From NCBI GenBank assembly GCA_030835005.1, contig JAUQWT010000283.1, forward strand, positions 1 through 7,592: a stretch of DNA of 7,592 bases. Reading direction: 5' to 3'. This DNA is from Ignavibacteria bacterium (GTDB lineage: Bacteria; Bacteroidota; Ignavibacteria; Tepidaquicellales; OLB5). The translations under genes were made by a program, and so were the position numbers. Shown piece after piece: positions 1 through 5,520 of the stretch (its first letter is position 1; the number at the start of each line of letters is the position of its first letter). The notes under the pieces were generated by a model that ran no database searches, had not been told where the DNA came from, and was given only the letters and a program-made list of their open reading frames with translations.

Positions 1-27
1 TGATGCTGCAATGAGAATTCTTTTCAT
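1..27 (-). CDS. Possible start of a divergent gene, cut by the window edge
   Basis: An ATG on the minus strand at 27-25 opens a frame reading MKRILIAAS before the window ends. A basic residue pair followed by a hydrophobic run is typical of a protein N-terminus (a signal peptide or the first strand of a Rossmann-like fold). No clear Shine-Dalgarno sequence precedes it, which is common in Bacteroidota. Only nine codons are visible, so this is suggestive and no more; chance is a real alternative. If it is real, the AT-rich stretch 28-237 is a divergent promoter region shared with the TPR gene. Confidence 0.25.
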
Positions 28-153
28 TTATTTTATAGTTTAGTTTAAAAAAGTGTTAGCAAAGATAACAAATAAAAAGTGAATCTCCAACATTAATTTT
101 GCAAATTACATTATATTACAAGTTATATAAATTGCTGAAAAATCAGATACTTA

Positions 154-183
154 TTGACATTGTTACAGAACGCGCCATATTTT
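154..183 (+). promoter_or_regulatory. Candidate sigma70-like promoter for the TPR gene
   Basis: A perfect TTGACA lies at 154-159, followed after 18 bases by TATTTT (178-183), which matches TATAAT at four of six positions. The predicted transcript would start near 190 and leave about a 45-base leader before the ATG at 238. The surrounding DNA is so AT-rich that the -10 call is weak; the -35 is the stronger half. No matching Bacteroidetes-type TAnnTTTG element with a suitably spaced TTG was found for this gene. Confidence 0.35.
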
Positions 184-237
184 AATATATCTATAATTGA
201 CTAAATCTCATAATTTAAATCAACAAATACTCCGGGG

Positions 238-804
238 ATGAAAACTGCAAAATTTATAATACTCTTAATTTTGTTTTATGGTGGTATTTTTCCCAATATC
301 GGCATTAAAGCCCAATGTAGCATGGGTGAAGAAGATGCCGGAGTTTATGAACAGATGAGATTCAGTATGAATAACGGCTTGTATGGAGATGCAAAGATCA
401 GAGGGAAAATCCTGATCATCAAATATGGAGACTACTGTCCGCAGCTATACTTTGATGTTGGATGGTTAAGCTTCAAAACGCAGGCATACTGGGATGCTAT
501 TGAGTTTCTGAAGCTATCGCTAAGAAAGCTGGATTACAGCAAGGAGAAGTTTGAGTTCTGTTATTTTGCAGTTGGAGAGTCATATTATGAACTTGGCTAT
601 TATTCAAATGCACTTTTGTATTTGACCGAAGCAATTAATATTGATCCAAAAGGAGACTACTACAAATTCCTTGGACTTAGTCATTATAAACTGGGAGATT
701 ATAACCTTGCATTGACAGAACTAAGACAAGCTAAAGACAATGGTTCTGATTTTAGTGAAGAGGAGACCGAAATCTTTTGGGAAACAATAGAAAAACTTAA
801 GTAG
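238..804 (+). CDS. Secreted tetratricopeptide-repeat (TPR) protein
   Basis: This 188-residue protein has an N-terminal signal peptide (residues 1-25, hydrophobic run FIILLILFYGG), probably cut by signal peptidase I in IKA-Q, leaving Gln26 as the mature N-terminus. C27 is not in a good lipobox (KAQ before Cys), so a lipoprotein is unlikely. Three degenerate TPR units follow: about 70-99, 106-137 (best, with YELGYYSNALLYLTEAINIDP) and 140-168 (YKLGDYNLALTELRQA). TPRs are protein-protein scaffolds, so a role in the periplasm or at the surface is inferred; no partner or enzyme domain is visible. The ribosome site is poor: GGGG directly abuts the ATG with no AAGGAG at normal spacing. The start is chosen because it gives a complete signal peptide. 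It appears to be its own transcription unit, 246 bp before efp, with no hairpin terminator seen after it. Confidence 0.85.
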   Translation: MKTAKFIILLILFYGGIFPNIGIKAQCSMGEEDAGVYEQMRFSMNNGLYGDAKIRGKILIIKYGDYCPQLYFDVGWLSFKTQAYWDAIEFLKLSLRKLDYSKEKFEFCYFAVGESYYELGYYSNALLYLTEAINIDPKGDYYKFLGLSHYKLGDYNLALTELRQAKDNGSDFSEEETEIFWETIEKLK

Positions 805-891
805 CCGCACTTTGCTGATTTTACAGACTTGCCCGAATTCTTAACACATACCCAGTTAAACTAACTCCCAAAAAATACATTATAATGAACA

Positions 892-922
892 TTGATATTA
901 GCCCGTACAATAACTATATTTG
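892..922 (+). promoter_or_regulatory. Bacteroidetes-type promoter for the efp-accBC operon
   Basis: TATATTTG at 915-922 matches the Bacteroidetes primary-sigma -7 consensus TAnnTTTG at every fixed position. A TTG at 892-894, the -33 element, lies 20 bases upstream, within the accepted spacing. Transcription would start near 928 and give a leader of about 120 bases before efp. A second, weaker possibility is the TATAAT at 881-886, which has no good -35 partner. The element is seen directly; activity is inferred. Confidence 0.6.
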
Positions 923-929
923 CGTACAC

Positions 930-1014
930 AAATCACAAAAAGTCACTGATTTTGACACGAAATCGACCAAAAACCACTTATTTCCACTCAAAATCACGTA
1001 AAAATCACTCAAAA
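930..1014 (+). repeat. Phased A/T tracts and short direct repeats in the efp leader
   Basis: Short A or T runs sit at 937-941, 950-953, 960-962, 969-973, 981-983, 990-993, 1000-1004 and 1011-1014. Their centres are about 9.5-12.5 bases apart and average near 10.5, the helical repeat, as expected for intrinsically curved DNA. Within this stretch CACTCAAAA occurs at 985-993 and 1006-1014, exactly 21 bases apart, and AAATCAC occurs at 930-936, 991-997 and 1002-1008. The non-template strand is A/C-rich and very G-poor, so the RNA leader should be largely unstructured. The region lies between the predicted promoter and the efp ribosome site. Confidence 0.6.
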
Positions 1015-1050
1015 CCGATAATACAAAAATAAGGAGATTTTAAGCATTTT

Positions 1051-1614
1051 ATGGGTTCTACATCAGACTTACGAAACGGTTTAGTAATAAAATATAATGG
1101 CGAATTACACGTAATTATCAAGTGGGAACACAGGACTCCCGGCAACTTGCGCGCATTTTACCAGGTAAAGATGAAAAACCTGAAGAACGGGAAAACAATA
1201 GAAAACCGTTTCCGCTCAGGTGAAGAGATCGAGATCATAAGAATGGAGACAAAGAATTACCAATACCTTTATCACGATGGCTCCGGATATGTGTTCATGA
1301 ATAACGACGATTTTGACCAGGTCTCGATCCCAGATGACATTGTTGGCGACCAGGCTCAGTTCATGAAAGAAAGCGAGAACGTGCAGATAATGTTTGATGG
1401 TGAAAAACCCGTTACAGTTGAGATCCCGCCCCATGTGGAGCTTAAAGTAGTTGAAGCGCCTCCCGGAAATAAAGGAGATACTGCAACAGGCGGCACAAAA
1501 CCTGTCAAGGTTGAAACCGGAGCTACTGTTAATGCTCCAATGTTCATTAGCGAAGGCGATATTATCAAAGTAGATACCAGAACATCAGCATATCTGGAAA
1601 GAGTAAAAAAATAA
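1051..1614 (+). CDS. efp: Translation elongation factor P
   Basis: EF-P (187 residues, usual length 185-190) binds between the ribosomal P and E sites and speeds peptide bonds at polyproline stalls. Three domains fit the family: an N-terminal KOW-like barrel (about 1-63), an OB domain (about 66-128, with YQYLYHDGSGYVFMNN and FDQ) and a C-terminal OB domain (about 130-187) holding GDTATGGTKP, TGATVNAPMF and the ending IKVDTRTSAYLERVK. The loop that meets the P-site tRNA reads TPGNLRAF: the position of the modified Lys34 of E. coli EF-P is Asn32 here, with Arg at 34, so classical lysylation cannot occur. As I recall, Chlorobi EF-P has the same loop. AAGGAG at 1031-1036 is 14 bases before the ATG, a rather long spacing. 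It is the first gene of an operon with accB and accC, an arrangement seen in many bacteria. Confidence 0.97.
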   Translation: MGSTSDLRNGLVIKYNGELHVIIKWEHRTPGNLRAFYQVKMKNLKNGKTIENRFRSGEEIEIIRMETKNYQYLYHDGSGYVFMNNDDFDQVSIPDDIVGDQAQFMKESENVQIMFDGEKPVTVEIPPHVELKVVEAPPGNKGDTATGGTKPVKVETGATVNAPMFISEGDIIKVDTRTSAYLERVKK

Positions 1615-1674
1615 ATAGTATTACATTACTATACTTTCAACACAATTCAAAATAATGTGAGGATATAAAATCCA

Positions 1675-2178
1675 ATGAAAACTGATTTAAATTACATCAA
1701 GAAGCTTCTGAAAATTCTGGAATCCGGCGATATCAATGAAATTGAAATTGAAGAAGAAGGGACCAGGGTAAAAGTTATAAAATCAAAACCGGCTGAGCAG
1801 CAGGTTATGCAGCCCCACATGGTTACATATGCAGCACCGCCCCAGGCGATTAGTGCAGCACCGGCTGCGGCACCAAGCTTACCGGCTCCGAAGACAGAAG
1901 AGAAAAAAGAAACAGCGGCAGCACCGGCAGGTGATAATTTGATCGAAATACGCTCTCCGATTGTTGGTACATTCTATCGCGCACCTTCTCCTAATGCAGA
2001 CCCATATGTTCAGGTAGGCCAGCAGGTACAAAAGAATACAATATTATGTATTATTGAAGCGATGAAGCTTATGAACGAGATAGAGTGTGAGCATGAAGGC
2101 AAAATTGTTAAAATAATGGTTGAAAACGGCCAGCCTGTGGAATATAACCAGGTACTCTTCTTAGTTGAACCCAATTAA
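1675..2178 (+). CDS. accB: Biotin carboxyl carrier protein of acetyl-CoA carboxylase
   Basis: BCCP carries CO2 on a biotin arm from biotin carboxylase to the carboxyltransferase, the first committed step of fatty acid synthesis in the cytoplasm. The 167-residue protein has the standard layout. A short N-terminal helical segment (1-36, MKTDLNYIKKLLKILESGD) is followed by an Ala/Pro-rich flexible linker (about 45-85) and a C-terminal biotinyl (lipoyl-like) domain (about 88-167). The biotin site is EAMKLMNEIE with Lys131 (codon 2065-2067) as the predicted modified residue; SPIVGTFYRAPSP is the typical start of the domain. GAGGA at 1659-1663 serves the ATG. It lies 60 bp after efp and 17 bp before accC, clearly co-transcribed. 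The carboxyltransferase subunits (accA, accD) are not in the window. Confidence 0.97.
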   Translation: MKTDLNYIKKLLKILESGDINEIEIEEEGTRVKVIKSKPAEQQVMQPHMVTYAAPPQAISAAPAAAPSLPAPKTEEKKETAAAPAGDNLIEIRSPIVGTFYRAPSPNADPYVQVGQQVQKNTILCIIEAMKLMNEIECEHEGKIVKIMVENGQPVEYNQVLFLVEPN

Positions 2179-2195
2179 ACGGCAGAACGAAAAAA

Positions 2196-3533
2196 TTGTT
2201 CAATAAAATACTAATAGCAAACAGGGGCGAGATTGCCCTTAGGATAATACGAACCTGCAGGGAAATGGGCATCAAAACAGTTGCCGTGTATTCCGAAGCA
2301 GATAAAGAGTCACTTCATGTCAGGTTTGCCGATGAGGCAGTATGCATAGGGCCGCCTCCTTCAAGGGAGAGTTACTTAAGCATACCAAGGATCATTGCGG
2401 CGGCTGAAATTACAAATGCAGATGCTATTCACCCTGGTTATGGATTTTTGGCAGAGAATGCTGAATTTTCAGAAATTTGCCAGGACTCAGAGATCAAATT
2501 CATAGGACCCTCACCTCAAATGATAAGGGCGATGGGCGATAAAGCATACGCAAAAGAGACAATGCGAAAATCTGACGTTCCGGTTGTACCCGGAAGTGAC
2601 GGAGTTGTTACGGAAATTGAAGAAGCAAAAAAAATTGCAGCTGATTTTGGCTACCCGGTGCTGATAAAAGCTTCGGCAGGCGGCGGCGGCAAGGGTATGA
2701 GAATTGTGCGCGAAGAAAGTGAAATGGAAACTAGCTTTAACATGGCCACAAACGAAGCATTGAGCGCATTCGGCAACGGAGCTGTTTATGTAGAAAAATT
2801 TGTAGAGAATCCAAGACATATCGAAATTCAGGTTCTTGGTGACCAGTTTGGCAATGTTGTCCACTTAGGAGAACGTGATTGTACTGTTCAGAGAAGACAT
2901 CAGAAACTTATAGAGGAAACTCCCTCACCTTTTATTACCGAGGAAGTACGCGAAGCAATGGGAGCAGCGGCTGTAAAAGGTGCGAAGTCAGTAAATTACG
3001 AGGGCGCAGGAACAGTTGAGTTCATTGTAGATATAAACAAGAATTTCTATTTCATGGAAATGAATACGCGTGTACAGGTAGAGCATCCCGTAACTGAGCA
3101 GGTAACAGGTGTTGATCTGATCCGAGAACAGATAGCAGTTGCATCCGGCCTTAAGCTCAAAGTAAAAAGTGTAAGGCGCGAAGGGCATTCTATTGAATGC
3201 AGAATAAACGCAGAGAATCCGGATAAGAATTTTGCACCGTCACCGGGCAGGATAACATCATTCCACATGCCGGGCGGACTTGGTATAAGGGTTGATACTC
3301 ACGCATACGCTAATTATTACATCCCCCCTTATTATGACAGCATGATAGCTAAACTTATCGTTACAGCCGATGACAGGGATGATGCGATAAAAAGAATGTA
3401 CCGTGCGCTGGATGAATTCATTATTGAAGGTGTACATACAACAATTCCATTCCATAAAAAAGTCATGCGCCATGAGAAATTCATAGAGGGTGATTACGAT
3501 ACAAGCTTCATTGAGAAATATGGTTTGGCGTAA
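2196..3533 (+). CDS. accC: Biotin carboxylase subunit of acetyl-CoA carboxylase
   Basis: This ATP-grasp enzyme carboxylates the biotin on BCCP using ATP and bicarbonate. At 445 residues it is close to the E. coli enzyme (449). The start is TTG: MFNKILIANRGEIALRII is the conserved family N-terminus, and no in-frame ATG or GTG lies between the accB stop and this codon. The N-terminal domain covers about 1-114, the ATP-grasp domain about 115-330 with the glycine loop at 162-167 (GGGGKG), and the C-terminal domain the rest. Key residues are in place: Lys116 and Lys158 (ATP), His208, Glu275 and Glu288 (metal), Asn290, Arg292, Glu296 in MNTRVQVEHPVTE, and Arg336 (equivalent to E. coli Arg338). The ribosome site is weak (GGCAGAACGAAAAA), so translation may be coupled to accB 17 bp upstream. 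A hairpin terminator follows the stop. Confidence 0.97.
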   Translation: MFNKILIANRGEIALRIIRTCREMGIKTVAVYSEADKESLHVRFADEAVCIGPPPSRESYLSIPRIIAAAEITNADAIHPGYGFLAENAEFSEICQDSEIKFIGPSPQMIRAMGDKAYAKETMRKSDVPVVPGSDGVVTEIEEAKKIAADFGYPVLIKASAGGGGKGMRIVREESEMETSFNMATNEALSAFGNGAVYVEKFVENPRHIEIQVLGDQFGNVVHLGERDCTVQRRHQKLIEETPSPFITEEVREAMGAAAVKGAKSVNYEGAGTVEFIVDINKNFYFMEMNTRVQVEHPVTEQVTGVDLIREQIAVASGLKLKVKSVRREGHSIECRINAENPDKNFAPSPGRITSFHMPGGLGIRVDTHAYANYYIPPYYDSMIAKLIVTADDRDDAIKRMYRALDEFIIEGVHTTIPFHKKVMRHEKFIEGDYDTSFIEKYGLA

Positions 3534-3575
3534 ATGGATTTGTAAGATTTACGAGATTTTTAGAATTGAAAAATT

Positions 3576-3605
3576 AAAAGACGGGTATTAGACCCGTCTT
3601 TTTTT
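3576..3605. terminator. Bidirectional intrinsic terminator between convergent genes
   Basis: AAAAGACGGGT (3576-3586) pairs perfectly with ACCCGTCTTTT (3592-3602) around a 5-base loop, and a seven-T run spans 3599-3605. It lies 43 bases after the accC stop. On the other strand the same stem is followed by T-rich sequence, so it can also end the convergent propeller-lipoprotein transcript, whose stop is at 3671. The remaining gap on either side (3534-3575 and 3606-3670) shows nothing else. Confidence 0.92.
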
Positions 3606-3670
3606 ATTCCTCTGTTATAAGATTCACTAATTCAGAAAGACACTTTAGCTCATCTCATTAAGAAATCAGA

Positions 3671-4738
3671 TTACCAAGCCGGCCACATATTGTCTGCACC
3701 ATCGTATATAGCAGGGAGCAGCTTGACAGGAATTCCGCCGGTTGAAGGCACCACAAAAATTGAACCGTTACTTGATGCAAAATTGATGAATGCTATCAGA
3801 TTCCCATTAGGAAGCCATGTAGGATAGCGGTTGTTTTGCGTACTGCTTTGTACTATATCAGTGATTGTTCCGGGAGTTGGGTATGAAGCAGAAACAATTT
3901 TGTAATATCCGCCGTTACCCTGATCAGACTCAAATATTATTTTAGTGCATGAAGGTTCCCATGCAGGATAACCAGATCTGCCGGGATTGTAATAATTAAC
4001 ATTGGAGGATGTATTCAATGGGTCCATAATGTAAACATCATGATCAGTGGACGTAGAGGATGTTGCATATTCATATGCAACTCTTCTGACAGAGATCCTT
4101 GGTGACCATTTTGGATTGTATTCGTCTAAGCCTGCATCGGTTGTAATTGCCCTGACATTTGAAACTGCAAATGTATTCCCTGTTCCCGAAACATCACCAA
4201 TGAAAATGTCTCTTGAATCTGCAGAATCTACGCCAACCGGAGTTGCATTATCTGTTCTTCTATCCCAAATCAGGTAATTGCCGTCAGGAGAGAAGGACGG
4301 ATTATTATCCCAGCTGCCATTAGAAAGTACGAGTAATCTCGGATTCGTTGTCAAAGTACTATCCACTCTGCCATTTTCTGAGAAGAAGTATGCAAAAATC
4401 TGCTGAACATTACCTTGTGTTTGTGAATAAACCAGAACTCTCCCGTTTGGGGACCAGTTTGATTGCTTATCATTTTCGGTATTCACAGCAGTAAGATCAA
4501 ACGGATTTGATGCAAAAACAAGACCTGAGGTTTCAAGCTGCCCTAATGAATTCACCTGTGCAAGATGGATGTCATAATTACCGGTAAGGTTAGAAGTGAA
4601 TGCAATGAATTTGCCGCTTCTGGTTAAGTCTGATGGTGCCCCTCCCTGAGGGTTATTAACATTGTCATCGCTGCAGGAATAAAATGAGATTAATACAAAA
4701 AATAATCCCAGTATTCCTAATTTTGAAATTTGTTTCAT
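3671..4738 (-). CDS. Lipoprotein with PD40/TolB-like six-bladed beta-propeller
   Basis: The 355-residue product begins MKQISKLGILGLFFVLISFYSCSDD: a lipoprotein signal with lipobox FYSC (Cys22) and an acidic SDD start, as in Bacteroidota surface-exported lipoproteins. The rest is a propeller of PD40-type repeats, marked by WSPNG (95-99), FSPDG (149-153), WSP (211-213), WEP (260-262), WLPNG (308-312) and the terminal Trp355. The last half-motif MWPAW is completed by the N-terminal SGKFIAFTSN (41-50), the usual Velcro closure of a six-bladed ring. Such domains bind proteins or ligands in the periplasm or at the surface; no catalytic motif is visible and TolB identity is not claimed, since no tol/pal genes are nearby. 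A longer reading from 4792 is rejected because it would translate the terminator hairpin; AAGGAG at 4745-4750 fixes the start. Confidence 0.9.
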   Translation of the reverse strand: MKQISKLGILGLFFVLISFYSCSDDNVNNPQGGAPSDLTRSGKFIAFTSNLTGNYDIHLAQVNSLGQLETSGLVFASNPFDLTAVNTENDKQSNWSPNGRVLVYSQTQGNVQQIFAYFFSENGRVDSTLTTNPRLLVLSNGSWDNNPSFSPDGNYLIWDRRTDNATPVGVDSADSRDIFIGDVSGTGNTFAVSNVRAITTDAGLDEYNPKWSPRISVRRVAYEYATSSTSTDHDVYIMDPLNTSSNVNYYNPGRSGYPAWEPSCTKIIFESDQGNGGYYKIVSASYPTPGTITDIVQSSTQNNRYPTWLPNGNLIAFINFASSNGSIFVVPSTGGIPVKLLPAIYDGADNMWPAW

Positions 4739-4744
4739 TTTATA

Positions 4745-4750
4745 CTCCTT
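4745..4750 (-). promoter_or_regulatory. Ribosome binding site fixing the propeller-lipoprotein start
   Basis: On the minus strand AAGGAG lies 6 bases before the ATG at 4738-4736. It picks this codon over the upstream in-frame ATG at 4792, whose reading would run through the hairpin at 4772-4802 and bury the signal peptide. Confidence 0.85.
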
Positions 4751-4760
4751 TAATTTATTT

Positions 4761-4788
4761 TTTATATAATGAAAAAGGGCAATAACAA
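4761..4788 (-). promoter_or_regulatory. Possible promoter overlapping the upstream terminator
   Basis: On the minus strand TTGTTA (4788-4783) and TATAAA (4766-4761) are 16 bases apart, resembling a sigma70-type -35/-10 pair. Transcription would start near 4754 and leave a leader of about 15 bases including the AAGGAG. The -35 lies in the loop and right arm of the hairpin that ends the upstream operon. Both boxes are imperfect and the region is AT-rich, so this is tentative; read-through from the upstream operon is the alternative way to express the propeller gene. Confidence 0.3.
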
Positions 4789-4802
4789 TCATTGCCCTTT
4801 TT
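4772..4802 (-). terminator. Intrinsic terminator after the envelope operon
   Basis: AAAAAGGGCAAT (4772-4783) and ATTGCCCTTTTT (4791-4802) form a perfect 12-bp stem with a 7-base loop, 14 bases after the DUF4382-like gene's stop. On the minus strand the stem ends in a run of five T followed by CATTATAT, so the T-tract is modest and termination may be partial. The propeller gene starts only 33 bases beyond. Confidence 0.75.
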
Positions 4803-4816
4803 GTTAAATTTGTGGA

Positions 4817-5518
4817 TTAATCGATAAAACCGTCTCTATTATTATCTCTGAATGCTTTGAAATTGTTTTTAATATTATCTTTTATGTTGTTATCTATATC
4901 ATTTGAATTCGCAGGATCCCTTGGGTCAAGATAGATGCCGTTTTTGATAAACCAGATATACGGTCTAACCGTCAATGTAATGTTCGATAAAACTGAAGCA
5001 GTTAAAGGTACATCGTTTGGAAAACGTAATATCTGATGAGCTGACTTTGTGGATTTGTAAACGAAATAGTTGCCCATATAATAGCCCTTGGCAATAACTG
5101 AATATCTGCCATTCACATCTTCAAATTCAGGATCAGGGAGTACTTCGTTATTGTTTAATTTATGCACTTCAAATTTGATCTTTCTGTAATTACCTGCCGG
5201 TATGAATCCTGTAACTACCGGTCTGACATTGGGGGACAAATCAAGAAATAAAACAAATGGACCAACTTTATAGTCAGTTGAATCATCATTATTGTTTGCA
5301 AATTTCACTTTTATGTCTTTGATCAGAATCTTTACCGTATCCAGTAACAAGATCCCCTGTGAATCACCAATTGAATCTCTTGAACTCATTGCACTAAAAG
5401 AGAGGTTATCTCCCTGAGACGGGGTTAGGGTTTCTCCGCATCCGTTGAAAGCTGCGGCTGAAATTAACATTGCTAAGATCAGTGCGCTAAATTTGTATTT
5501 TAGAATTGCTTTTTTCAT
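4817..5518 (-). CDS. DUF4382-like lipoprotein with C-terminal calcium-loop-like motif
   Basis: The 233-residue product has a lipoprotein signal (1-26) with Cys27 in AAAFNGC. Residues 58-120 resemble DUF4382 domains: alternating strands TVKILIKDIKV, a LFLDL segment and FIPAGNYRKIKFEV, the typical LPAGxYxxIR-like turn of that family. A second beta-rich part (138-195) follows. The very end, DNNRDGFID (225-233), fits the DxNxDGxxD pattern of EF-hand or dockerin-type calcium loops and abuts the stop codon. DUF4382 proteins are secreted and uncharacterised, with a proposed ligand-binding fold, so no function is given. The gene starts 2 bp after the preceding gene's stop. Its ribosome site (AAAAAGGAAA) lies inside that gene's last codons, so translation is likely coupled. 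The family call is from pattern memory and is moderate. Confidence 0.85.
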   Translation of the reverse strand: MKKAILKYKFSALILAMLISAAAFNGCGETLTPSQGDNLSFSAMSSRDSIGDSQGILLLDTVKILIKDIKVKFANNNDDSTDYKVGPFVLFLDLSPNVRPVVTGFIPAGNYRKIKFEVHKLNNNEVLPDPEFEDVNGRYSVIAKGYYMGNYFVYKSTKSAHQILRFPNDVPLTASVLSNITLTVRPYIWFIKNGIYLDPRDPANSNDIDNNIKDNIKNNFKAFRDNNRDGFID

Positions 5519-5520
5519 TA

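Noticed and set aside
94..101. TAATTTTG on the plus strand, matching the Bacteroidetes -7 element, upstream of the TPR gene
   Set aside because: There is no TTG at the required distance upstream, and it lies about 135 bases from the start codon in very AT-rich DNA.
301..330. Cys27 of the TPR protein as a lipobox cysteine
   Set aside because: The residues before it (KAQ) do not fit the L-[AS]-[GA]-C pattern; cleavage before Gln26 by signal peptidase I is a better fit.
2511..3473. Minus-strand open frames inside accC (including 2511-2864, 2988-3188, 3047-3268 and 3258-3473)
   Set aside because: They overlap a fully conserved biotin carboxylase and encode no recognisable protein; they are shadow frames.
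4739..4792. An 18-codon N-terminal extension of the propeller lipoprotein
   Set aside because: It would translate the terminator hairpin and displace the lipoprotein signal from the N-terminus; a good AAGGAG points to the ATG at 4738.
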